Positions 7,958 through 14,663 of a stretch of 45,804 bases of DNA are shown here, piece by piece. The DNA lies in contig JAYZFL010000016.1 in the NCBI GenBank assembly GCA_036336795.1, forward strand, positions 1 to 45,804, in the 5' to 3' direction. Below the pieces are notes generated by a model that ran no database searches, was not told where the DNA came from, and saw nothing but the letters and a program-made list of their open reading frames with translations. The translations under genes and the position numbers were made by a program. Source of the stretch: UBA822 sp036336795. GTDB lineage: Bacteria > Gemmatimonadota > Gemmatimonadetes > Longimicrobiales > Gaopeijiaceae. Position 1 is the stretch's first letter. Each line of letters opens with the position of its first letter.

Positions 7958-9125
7958 GTGCTGTCACCTGGTGGCTTCCATTCTCGGGCCCACTCTCCGT
8001 ACCATCCCTGTGCGGGAACCCTTCTTCGCCTTGAGTATCACCCTCGTATGAGGTTCCAGCGTCTGCGATTGTCTCTGCGATGGTTGCCGCCATCTGGACT
8101 GTTCCGACCGTCGTTTCTCCTTCACGAGCTAGGTCGGCTGTTCGAAGTCCAATGTTCAGTCCGTTGTCCACGGCCTTTTCAATGGCAGTGGATTCGGCCT
8201 CGAGCGAGTAGACGTGACGAAGTAGCATGGCGGCAGAGAGAATCATGGCAAGGGGATTAGCGGTTCCGGTACCGGCAATATCTGGTGCGGATCCGTGCAC
8301 GGGCTCGAAGATACCTTTCCCTCCACCAACGCTTGCCGATGCGAGGAGGCCGATTGAGCCTACCACCGCGGCCGCTTCATCACTAAGGACGTCCCCGAAC
8401 AGGTTGGCCGTAAGTATTACATCGAAGCTGGTGGGGTTCAAAACGAGCTCCATTGCGGCTCGGTCGACGAGCATATGATTGAATTCCACGGCCGGATACT
8501 CTTCTGCGACCTCGTCGACTACTTGGCGCCAGAGGCGGGAGCAATAAAGAACGTTTGCTTTGTCGACTGAAAGGAGTTTGCCCCGGCGGTTCTGGGAAGC
8601 TTCGAAGGCTACTCGTGCGATTCGAGCTACTTCGTCCCGATGGTAGGCCATCGTGTCCACTGCGGCTTGACCATCCTCCGTGGGTCCTCGCGGTTCGCCG
8701 TAATAGAGGCCCCCGGAGAGCTCGCGAACGATGAGGAGGTCCGTGCCTTCTACAATCTCTGGTCGGAGCGGAGAAGCCGAAGAGAGCGCCGATGACAGGC
8801 GGACCGGTCGGATGTTCGCGAAGCACCCCATTTCTCGGCGAAGGGTCAGGAGGGCCGCTTCCGGTCGTAGCTCGATGGGCACACCCTCTGAGCGGGGATC
8901 TCCGACTGCCCCTAGGAGCACCGCGTCAGCCTTGCGGCAAGCAATGAGGGTGTCCTCGGGCAAGGGCGTCCCATTCTTCTCGAAAGCGGACCAGCCCACG
9001 TCCTTGAGGTCGACTACGAGTTCGTGACCGAATCGTTCCGCGGTTGCGTGAAGGACCTGGAGGGTGGCTTCCACAACCTCTGGCCCTATCCCATCACCCG
9101 GTAGGATGGCGAGGTGCCACCTCAT
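7950..9125 (-). CDS. leuB: 3-isopropylmalate dehydrogenase
   Basis: Oxidises and decarboxylates 3-isopropylmalate to 2-oxoisocaproate with NAD. The protein starts MRWHLAILPGDGIGPEV, carries LLTLRREMGCFANIRPV, the metal-binding region VILTANLFGDVLSDEAA, and the NAD-binding GSAPDIAGTGTANPLA. From the ATG at 9125 it has 391 residues. Homologues usually have about 355-365, and the excess is a polar C-terminal tail of about 30 residues. A longer frame opens at 9275, but it would run through the end of leuA. GGGGAG lies about ten bases before 9125, which begins 1 bp after the leuA stop. The stop overlaps leuC by 8 bp. Confidence 0.94.
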   Translation of the reverse strand: MRWHLAILPGDGIGPEVVEATLQVLHATAERFGHELVVDLKDVGWSAFEKNGTPLPEDTLIACRKADAVLLGAVGDPRSEGVPIELRPEAALLTLRREMGCFANIRPVRLSSALSSASPLRPEIVEGTDLLIVRELSGGLYYGEPRGPTEDGQAAVDTMAYHRDEVARIARVAFEASQNRRGKLLSVDKANVLYCSRLWRQVVDEVAEEYPAVEFNHMLVDRAAMELVLNPTSFDVILTANLFGDVLSDEAAAVVGSIGLLASASVGGGKGIFEPVHGSAPDIAGTGTANPLAMILSAAMLLRHVYSLEAESTAIEKAVDNGLNIGLRTADLAREGETTVGTVQMAATIAETIADAGTSYEGDTQGEEGFPHRDGTESGPENGSHQVTARA

Positions 9126-9126
9126 G

Positions 9127-10683
9127 TCACACTCCCCAAAGGTAGCTTTCCTTCTCCAATTGCATCCCTTCCACGACCTTGGCTTGCTCCGCTTTATTGA
9201 GGGCGTTGATGTAAGCACGAGCAGCAGCATTGACGATGTCCGTAGACGCTCCACGCCCGGCGAACGTGCGTCCACCGATACGCACGTGGAGGTTGACCTC
9301 GCCCACGGCGTCCCGACGCGGGGTTGCGGCTACGATCTGGAAATCCTCAAGCTCTACGGTTGTGTCGATCAGCATGTCGATAGCCGAGAAAGCCGCTGCG
9401 ATTGGCCCGTCTCCTTTGCTGGAGGCCTCCATCGGAGGGCTGTCTCCGTGAGACATGTGCACTCGAGCCGTAGACCACTTGCCTCCACAGTTGACTTCTA
9501 AATTGATGAGCCGAAAGGCAGTAGGCACGTCAACCATCGTCCCATGATGGAGAATGACGAGAAGATCCTCGTCGAGTACCGTCTTCTTCTGATCCGCGAG
9601 CAACGTGAAGAGCTTGTAGGCTCTATCTAGTTCTTTGGAACTCAGCTCGTATCCCAGCTCCTGGTAACGGTTGCTGAGACCATGGCGACCGGAGTGCTTT
9701 CCGAGCACTAGCCGGGTACCGGGTGCACCAACGATCTCAGGAGTCATGATCTCATAGGTCATTTTGTCCTTGAGCATACCATGCTGGTGGATGCCTGCCT
9801 CGTGGGCGAATGCGTTCTTGCCCACGATAGCTTTGTTCGGTTGGGGATGGATTCCTGTGATGTGGGCTAAGAGTTGGCTCGCCTTATAAATTGCCTGAGT
9901 CTCCACGTCGGTGTAGTGCTCGGTCAGGTCCTTGCGGATCTTGAGTGCCATGACGATCTCCTCAAGAGATGCGTTGCCAGCTCGCTCGCCGATTCCATTG
10001 ATTGTGCACTCCACTTGGCGTGCGCCGGCCTCGATCGCCGCGAGCGAATTGGCCACAGCGAGACCAAGATCATCATGGCAATGTACGCTCACTATCCTGT
10101 CACCCAAGCCCTCGACTTCACGGAAAAGTGTCTTGATCAACGCGGCGTACTCATGAGGGAGGGTATAACCCACCGTGTCCGGAATGTTGATGGTCGTAGC
10201 ACCCGCTTCGACTGCCGTTCGGACCACTCGGATGAGAAAATCAACGTCCGTGCGAGTGGCATCCTCGGCACTGAATTCTACATCATCTACGAGACGGCGT
10301 GCGCGCTCGACTCCAGTCACGATTCGTTTGATGCATTCGTCTCGACTTATCTCCAACTTATGCTTGAGGTGGATATCTGACGTAGCGAGGAAGACGTGAA
10401 GCCGAGGACGTTCCGCCCCTTCAAGGGCTTTGGCTGCTCGATCAATATCGGCTGGATTAGCCCGGGCGAGGGTCGCGATCACAGGACGACGCACCTCGCG
10501 AACGATCGCTTGGGCTCCAGCAAAGTCGTCCTCTGAAGCGATCGGGAATCCCGCTTCGATGACGTCGACCCCCAGGTTGTCTAGCTGAGTGGCCATTCTG
10601 AGCTTCTCAGCCGTTGACATTGTGGCTCCCGGAGATTGCTCACCGTCACGCAGTGTCGTATCGAAAATTGTGATCTTGGCCAT
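9127..10683 (-). CDS. leuA: 2-isopropylmalate synthase
   Basis: First committed enzyme of leucine synthesis; it condenses acetyl-CoA with 2-oxoisovalerate. It has 518 residues, typical of the E. coli-type enzyme. The TIM barrel begins with FDTTLRDGEQSPGA, has the metal-binding HCHDDLG with the following NGIGERAGNASLEE, and AFAHEAGIHQHGM. The C-terminal regulatory domain, about residues 385-518, should bind leucine for feedback inhibition. ATG at 10683 has AGAGGA before it. The gene heads leuABCD and has its own promoter and attenuator-like leader on the minus strand. Homocitrate or citramalate synthase is unlikely in this operon. Confidence 0.96.
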   Translation of the reverse strand: MAKITIFDTTLRDGEQSPGATMSTAEKLRMATQLDNLGVDVIEAGFPIASEDDFAGAQAIVREVRRPVIATLARANPADIDRAAKALEGAERPRLHVFLATSDIHLKHKLEISRDECIKRIVTGVERARRLVDDVEFSAEDATRTDVDFLIRVVRTAVEAGATTINIPDTVGYTLPHEYAALIKTLFREVEGLGDRIVSVHCHDDLGLAVANSLAAIEAGARQVECTINGIGERAGNASLEEIVMALKIRKDLTEHYTDVETQAIYKASQLLAHITGIHPQPNKAIVGKNAFAHEAGIHQHGMLKDKMTYEIMTPEIVGAPGTRLVLGKHSGRHGLSNRYQELGYELSSKELDRAYKLFTLLADQKKTVLDEDLLVILHHGTMVDVPTAFRLINLEVNCGGKWSTARVHMSHGDSPPMEASSKGDGPIAAAFSAIDMLIDTTVELEDFQIVAATPRRDAVGEVNLHVRIGGRTFAGRGASTDIVNAAARAYINALNKAEQAKVVEGMQLEKESYLWGV

Positions 10684-10707
10684 GATCGTTCCTCTACTGA
10701 CTCAAAT

Positions 10708-10740
10708 AAAAAACGGGCCCCTCGTCGCCGAGAGGGCCCG
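10708..10740 (-). terminator. Attenuator terminator in the leuA leader
   Basis: Read on the minus strand, CGGGCCC pairs with GGGCCCG, extended by CTC/GAG after one bulged T. The loop is six bases and six T follow. This strong Rho-independent terminator sits only 24 bases before leuA, so to let the operon be expressed it must be conditional. Confidence 0.75.
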
Positions 10741-10764
10741 CGAATGCCGCGGAGCTGGTAAGCT

Positions 10765-10798
10765 TTCCGTCATGCGGAACTGAGTTCCGGTGACCGGA
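10765..10798 (-). promoter_or_regulatory. Three overlapping hairpins of the leuA attenuator
   Basis: On the minus strand three 5-bp hairpins follow one another: TCCGG/CCGGA (10798-10786), GGAAC/GTTCC (10788-10776) and TTCCG/CGGAA (10779-10765). Neighbouring ones share bases, so forming one prevents the next. Such competing pairings upstream of a terminator are the usual logic of amino-acid attenuators. The stems are short, so pairing is plausible but unproven. Confidence 0.5.
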
Positions 10799-10871
10799 GC
10801 CCTCTCATCCGATTACGTAGCCCCGTAAGTCGAAATGCTCCGGGGCAAGAAATTCTGGTCTTGATTTGCAA
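10770..10871 (-). CDS. Alternative leuA leader ORF (33 residues, TTG start)
   Basis: The frame starts with TTG five bases after AGAGGG and runs over the competing hairpins to a TGA at 10770. It contains four Leu codons (CTT, CTA, CTC, CTC) spread through RLTGLRNRMRGL and the tail. It has a better ribosome-binding site than the other leader frame. Translation would unfold the hairpins, however, so the two frames cannot both be the sensor in the same way. I cannot tell which, if either, is translated. Confidence 0.3.
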   Translation of the reverse strand: MQIKTRISCPGAFRLTGLRNRMRGLRSPELSSA

Positions 10872-10900
10872 TGTGTCCCTCTGTCAGAACCGGGTATCAT
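10805..10900 (-). CDS. Candidate leuA leader peptide (31 residues)
   Basis: An ATG about 14 bases after the predicted transcription start opens a 31-codon frame ending FDLRGYVIG with codons TTA, GTA and ATC close to the stop. The stop at 10805 lies 6 bases before the first competing hairpin, the spacing expected if stalling at Leu/Val/Ile codons is sensed. No Shine-Dalgarno is visible, so it would be translated nearly leaderless. TTA is an uncommon Leu codon among the neighbouring genes. Confidence 0.4.
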   Translation of the reverse strand: MIPGSDRGTHCKSRPEFLAPEHFDLRGYVIG

Positions 10901-10920
10901 GGGCACTGAGAACAAACGTC

Positions 10921-10949
10921 TAGATAGAACGAGTGCCTAATCGTGTCAA
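10921..10949 (-). promoter_or_regulatory. Promoter of leuABCD
   Basis: On the minus strand TTGACA (10949-10944), a 17-bp spacer and TATCTA (10926-10921) make a close match to a housekeeping promoter. Transcription would begin near 10914, giving a leader of about 230 bases before leuA. That is long enough for the hairpins and terminator listed here. Confidence 0.65.
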
Positions 10950-10969
10950 CCCTGTGCGTCTGTCGCTCA

Positions 10970-10998
10970 TTCAAGGGAGGTCTGGTTTCTGCTATACT
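10970..10998 (+). promoter_or_regulatory. Candidate promoter for the YchF-like gene
   Basis: TTCAAG (10970-10975), 17 bp and TATACT (10993-10998) lie about 40 bases before the ATG at 11039. The -10 box is good and the -35 box is weak. It is back to back with the leuA promoter; the two -35 boxes are about 20 bp apart. Confidence 0.45.
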
Positions 10999-11038
10999 GT
11001 GCGCGGTCTCAAAACAACGGGGATTAAGTGGAGAGCAT

Positions 11039-12079
11039 ATGAAAATCGGTTTGGTAGGATTTGCAGGCTCGGGTAAGACAACTGTCTTCAATGCCATGAC
11101 GGATCTTGATGCGCCCCTCAGCTTCGGCGGTGAGGTAAGACTCGGGACGGTACGAGTCCCAGATGACCGCATAGATCAGTTGTCCGCGGTTTTTTCTCCG
11201 AAGAAGACAACGTATGCTGAGATAAGTTTTTGCGATATTCCTGGAGAGCACGGGGCCGAGAAGAAGGGACTATCACCTCAATCCCTGCAGCAGATTCGTG
11301 ATCAGGAAGTCCTTTGCCTTGTGATCCGGGACTTTCCGAATCCCACACTCAAGGGTGACCCCGACCCAACCGGAGACCTGGAGACGTTCCACCTCGAGTG
11401 CGTCTTGGCAGATCTGCAGATTGTCGAGCGGAGGCTTGAACGGGTGAGAAAAGAACGGGGTGACATCCGAGAACAGGGAGCGTTCGAGATAATGAAGTCG
11501 AGTCTAGAGTCTGAACGGCCGCTACGGTCAGTCTCTCCTGAAGAATTGAATCGAGACTATCTTAGAGGCTTCGGATTACTTACGGATCGTCCGCTGCTTG
11601 TGGCACTGAACCGTGAAGAGTCGGCTGCTGGGAAATCCTTGCCAGGAGATCTCTCTGCCCGGCTTGAAGATCTTCAAGCGGCTGGGTTGGTGCTATCCGC
11701 GAGCGTTGAGGCAGACATCGCTGGCCTCGATGCGGAGGATCAGACCGCTTTTCTTGAGCACCTTGGGCTCCATGAGTCGGCTCTCTCGCGGTTCATTCGA
11801 GCGTCGTATGGCCTCTTGGATCTCATATCCTTCTTCACGGTTGGTGAAGATGAGGTGCGAGCGTGGACTATTCCTCACGGTACAGAAGCACGCGTTGCCG
11901 CGGGTAAAATCCACTCCGACCTCGAGCGAGGATTTATTCGTGCGGAAGTTACACCCTACGAGACCTTCAGAAAATTTGGGTCCGAGAAGGCAGTCAAGGA
12001 AGCTGGGCACCTTCGGATAGAAGGTAAGACCTACGTCGTGAAGGACGGCGACATCATGCACGTCCGATTCAACGTTTGA
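11039..12079 (+). CDS. Divergent YchF-family GTPase/ATPase
   Basis: A P-loop protein of the YchF (OLA1) group of the Obg family, which binds ATP and associates with ribosomes. It has 346 residues against about 363 in E. coli YchF. The P-loop is GFAGSGKT (residues 7-14), not the usual GLPNVGKS. The G3 motif is DIPGEHG (66-72) and G4 is NREE (191-194), of the NxxE form typical of YchF. The C-terminal TGS-like domain, from about residue 260, is very close to YchF (LISFFTVGEDEVRAWTI, DLERGFIRAEV, KDGDIMHVRFNV). The ATG at 11039 has GGAGAG upstream; an earlier in-frame start at 10943 overlaps the promoter. It may be a second, specialised YchF copy, but whether a standard copy exists elsewhere cannot be seen. 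Confidence 0.85.
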   Translation: MKIGLVGFAGSGKTTVFNAMTDLDAPLSFGGEVRLGTVRVPDDRIDQLSAVFSPKKTTYAEISFCDIPGEHGAEKKGLSPQSLQQIRDQEVLCLVIRDFPNPTLKGDPDPTGDLETFHLECVLADLQIVERRLERVRKERGDIREQGAFEIMKSSLESERPLRSVSPEELNRDYLRGFGLLTDRPLLVALNREESAAGKSLPGDLSARLEDLQAAGLVLSASVEADIAGLDAEDQTAFLEHLGLHESALSRFIRASYGLLDLISFFTVGEDEVRAWTIPHGTEARVAAGKIHSDLERGFIRAEVTPYETFRKFGSEKAVKEAGHLRIEGKTYVVKDGDIMHVRFNV

Positions 12080-12113
12080 GATCGGAACGGGGCACCTTCA
12101 GAGAGTACTTGAT

Positions 12114-13661
12114 TTGGACTACATCGCAATAACCGTCATAACCCTATACCTCACCGGTGTCACGGTCGTGGGTGTCGTGATGGCGCGCCGGTCGAAGGCA
12201 TCCAAGGACTGGGCAGTAGCAGGAGGGGGGATGTCCGGTGTCTTGGTTGCTTTTGGACTGGCCGGAGCCCGCGTCGGTGGGGCGGGAACCTATGGGATAG
12301 CGGGTGACGTCATGAACGGCGGCGTCTGGTACATGTGGTGGTACGCCATCAGCTCCTTCGCGGCCCTGACTCTAGTCGGTCTTGCCTTTGCTGGCTATTA
12401 CCGACGTCTCGGACTCCAGACTGTTGGTGAGTTGTTCTTGCTTCGATTCGGGTCGAAGAGATGCCAGTGGCTGACGAGCCTCTGTGTCCAGACCGAGTAC
12501 GCTATTGTCAATGTCATCGAGGCGTATGTGATCGGAGTGATCATCAGTTCTCTCACGCCCCTCTCCATGCTCCATAGTACGCTAATCGCAGCGGTGGTTT
12601 TGGCTACTTACGTATCGCTCGGAGGCCTCTGGGGCACCGCTGTGACAAATGTGATCCACTGCACCGTGATTTTGGTGTCCTTGTTCGCCTTGGGTGTGGT
12701 GGGTATTTGGGAGTTCGGGGGTTGGCAGGTAGTTACCGAACAAGTGAATGCAGGACTTGCCTTGACCTCCGAGGACTCAGTCCGGTGGTGGGCCTTCACC
12801 GGAGGGGGAATGAGCGCGATTATGGCGATGTTTTTTTCGGCCACTATCCACTCTCCCGCGGCTTCCATCTACGCCAATTACTCCACGGCCACTCGGAGCG
12901 AGCGGAGTCTTGCGCCTGCGTTCATCGCCGGTGGAGCCATTGCTGCCCTGATGCCGATTTTGGCAGGTATCGTTGGGATTCTTACGGTAGCTCGGTATGG
13001 CCCGGACCCTGGATTGGTGGGGTACAGTAATCTCACGACGCTTGCGGCAGAGATCAGTCCCATTTGGGGCGGGATTGCCCTTGCGGCCGTGCTTGCGGCG
13101 GTCATCTCGTCCGGTGGCCCCATTCTCTTGTCGAGCGCGACTATGTTCGTTCGAGACTGGATGCCTTGGGCGAGCAAATACTCTTCGGGTCGCAAGCTTC
13201 GTTCATACCAGAGGGTTACAGTCTGTTACGCCTTACTCTCAGCCCTGATCGCGTGGTGGATAGCCACGGGCACAACCGTCTCCATCTTGGACATGTTGCT
13301 TTTCGGATTCGCTATGGTTGTGCCGGCTGCAATCTCCGTTGCCTATGTACTCTATTGGAGGCGCACTACTGAACCAGGGGCTTACTGGGGGATGCTTGGG
13401 GGCTACTGTGCAGGTGGTGTGTGGTTTCTCTTGATTAAGTGGGCTGTATGGATCGACTTGCAGGCGTCCACCAATGCATTTCCGATTGTACGCCTAGCTG
13501 TCGTTCTTCTGACAGCGAACGGAGAGGGCATCGACCCGGCGTACGTCACTACTCTGGTTCCATTAATCGTGGTGCCTGCTGTCTCACTTTGCACCGATCT
13601 GTGCCCAGAGCGAGAGGCCGACTTCCGAAAGAGTCTCACTTCAGGAGATAAGGGGAATTGA
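12114..13661 (+). CDS. Sodium:solute symporter family transporter
   Basis: Integral membrane protein of the SSS family, which moves an organic solute inward with sodium. It has 515 residues and about 13 hydrophobic segments along the whole length, beginning YIAITVITLYLTGVTVVGVV. The first transmembrane region is followed by SKASKDWAVAGGGMSGVL, the usual start of the symporter core. The solute is unknown; proline, pantothenate and acetate carriers all belong here and no motif decides. The start is a TTG at 12114, 34 bp after the YchF-like gene, with a weak GAGAG upstream. The start codon is therefore uncertain by a few residues. Confidence 0.85.
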   Translation: MDYIAITVITLYLTGVTVVGVVMARRSKASKDWAVAGGGMSGVLVAFGLAGARVGGAGTYGIAGDVMNGGVWYMWWYAISSFAALTLVGLAFAGYYRRLGLQTVGELFLLRFGSKRCQWLTSLCVQTEYAIVNVIEAYVIGVIISSLTPLSMLHSTLIAAVVLATYVSLGGLWGTAVTNVIHCTVILVSLFALGVVGIWEFGGWQVVTEQVNAGLALTSEDSVRWWAFTGGGMSAIMAMFFSATIHSPAASIYANYSTATRSERSLAPAFIAGGAIAALMPILAGIVGILTVARYGPDPGLVGYSNLTTLAAEISPIWGGIALAAVLAAVISSGGPILLSSATMFVRDWMPWASKYSSGRKLRSYQRVTVCYALLSALIAWWIATGTTVSILDMLLFGFAMVVPAAISVAYVLYWRRTTEPGAYWGMLGGYCAGGVWFLLIKWAVWIDLQASTNAFPIVRLAVVLLTANGEGIDPAYVTTLVPLIVVPAVSLCTDLCPEREADFRKSLTSGDKGN

Positions 13662-13706
13662 CCTAACCTCCATTAGCGGCTCAGTCATTCCAACTCTGAT
13701 GGGGAA

Positions 13707-14663
13707 TCAGAAGTTTGATAACACTACGCGGAATCCTATGAAAAGGCGCCGCACGCCTGGATCAGCCCCTCCCCTCGTGGCAGCACGGACATTCCTCGCA
13801 GGGTCCCCAAACGAGCCACCACGCATCACCCAGAGAGCGTCGGCGTCAAGGTTTTTACGGTCATCGTTTTCGTTATAGGGGTAGGGCTGATAGGGACTCC
13901 GCGTCCACTCCCAGACGTTGCCCGCCATATCACTGAGGCCAAATGGACACTCTCGGCATTCGAAATTTCCCACAGGTGTGGTACTCGTTCCGTCAAAGTT
14001 TGCCCGATCCCTTCTCGGCTGATTTCCCCATGGATAAATTCGGCCATCCGACCCTCGAGCTGCTTTCTCCCACTCGGCCTCGCTCGGCAAAGTGACCTGT
14101 CCTCCGTCACGAAGTAGTCGGCCCAGCACAGGCGGAATCTGAGGCCACTCTCTCAACATTTTGTCGAGCCACCGGGAATAGGCGAGCGCATCGGTCCACG
14201 AAATGGCTACTACGGGATGATCTGATCGTGCCCGGAGTGCTCGGCCATCAGCTCTGAAGCCTGTCTCCTCGATAAAAGCCCTGAATTGCGCGACCGTCAC
14301 CTCGTACCGACTGATGTAGAAGAGCGGAAGATCCATCGTCCCCCGCGTACCAACCCACAGTTCATTGTCGAAGGCAAGTGGGTCGATTGTTGGGACACTG
14401 CCCATCAGAAATGGTCCCGCTGGGATCTTCACAAAGCCGAGAAGATCTTCATCTGGGAGAAACCAGGCATCGGAGCGAAAGCCAGGGAGTTTCTGTGGAG
14501 CTGCTGCCTGCAAGGGAATGCCTTCCGCACCGGGCAGTGTCACAGGTCTTAAGGGTTGGCGTTGTATCCACAACGCCACGCCCACAATTAGAGTCACTAC
14601 GGCAACTACCGTTCCGATCGAAGTCGGCCGCGCACCGGACTGCCCGCCACTTCTTCTGATCAA
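13707..14663 (-). CDS. Membrane-anchored FGE/SUMF1-fold protein without catalytic cysteines
   Basis: A protein with one N-terminal transmembrane helix (residues about 17-33) and an FGE-sulfatase domain from about residue 80 to the end. The domain shows VKIPAGPFLMGS, DLPLFYISRYEVTVAQFRAF, HPVVAISWTDALAYSRWL, LPSEAEWEKAARG, GLSDMAGNVWEWT and WVMRGGSF. True formylglycine-generating enzymes have two reactive cysteines near the C-terminus. The matching part here, NVRAATRGGADPGVRRLF, has none, so sulfatase activation is unlikely. I chose the TTG at 14663, which overlaps the TGA of the upstream gene like other TTGA junctions in this window. A TTG at 14699 would overlap that gene by 40 bp. The role is unknown; FGE-fold proteins often serve as binding or assembly domains. 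Confidence 0.75.
   Translation of the reverse strand: MIRRSGGQSGARPTSIGTVVAVVTLIVGVALWIQRQPLRPVTLPGAEGIPLQAAAPQKLPGFRSDAWFLPDEDLLGFVKIPAGPFLMGSVPTIDPLAFDNELWVGTRGTMDLPLFYISRYEVTVAQFRAFIEETGFRADGRALRARSDHPVVAISWTDALAYSRWLDKMLREWPQIPPVLGRLLRDGGQVTLPSEAEWEKAARGSDGRIYPWGNQPRRDRANFDGTSTTPVGNFECRECPFGLSDMAGNVWEWTRSPYQPYPYNENDDRKNLDADALWVMRGGSFGDPARNVRAATRGGADPGVRRLFIGFRVVLSNF

Noticed and set aside
10708..10871. A T-box riboswitch before leuA
   Set aside because: The antiterminator consensus with UGGN and the specifier-loop pattern are not seen; the short frames and competing hairpins fit a ribosome-mediated attenuator better.
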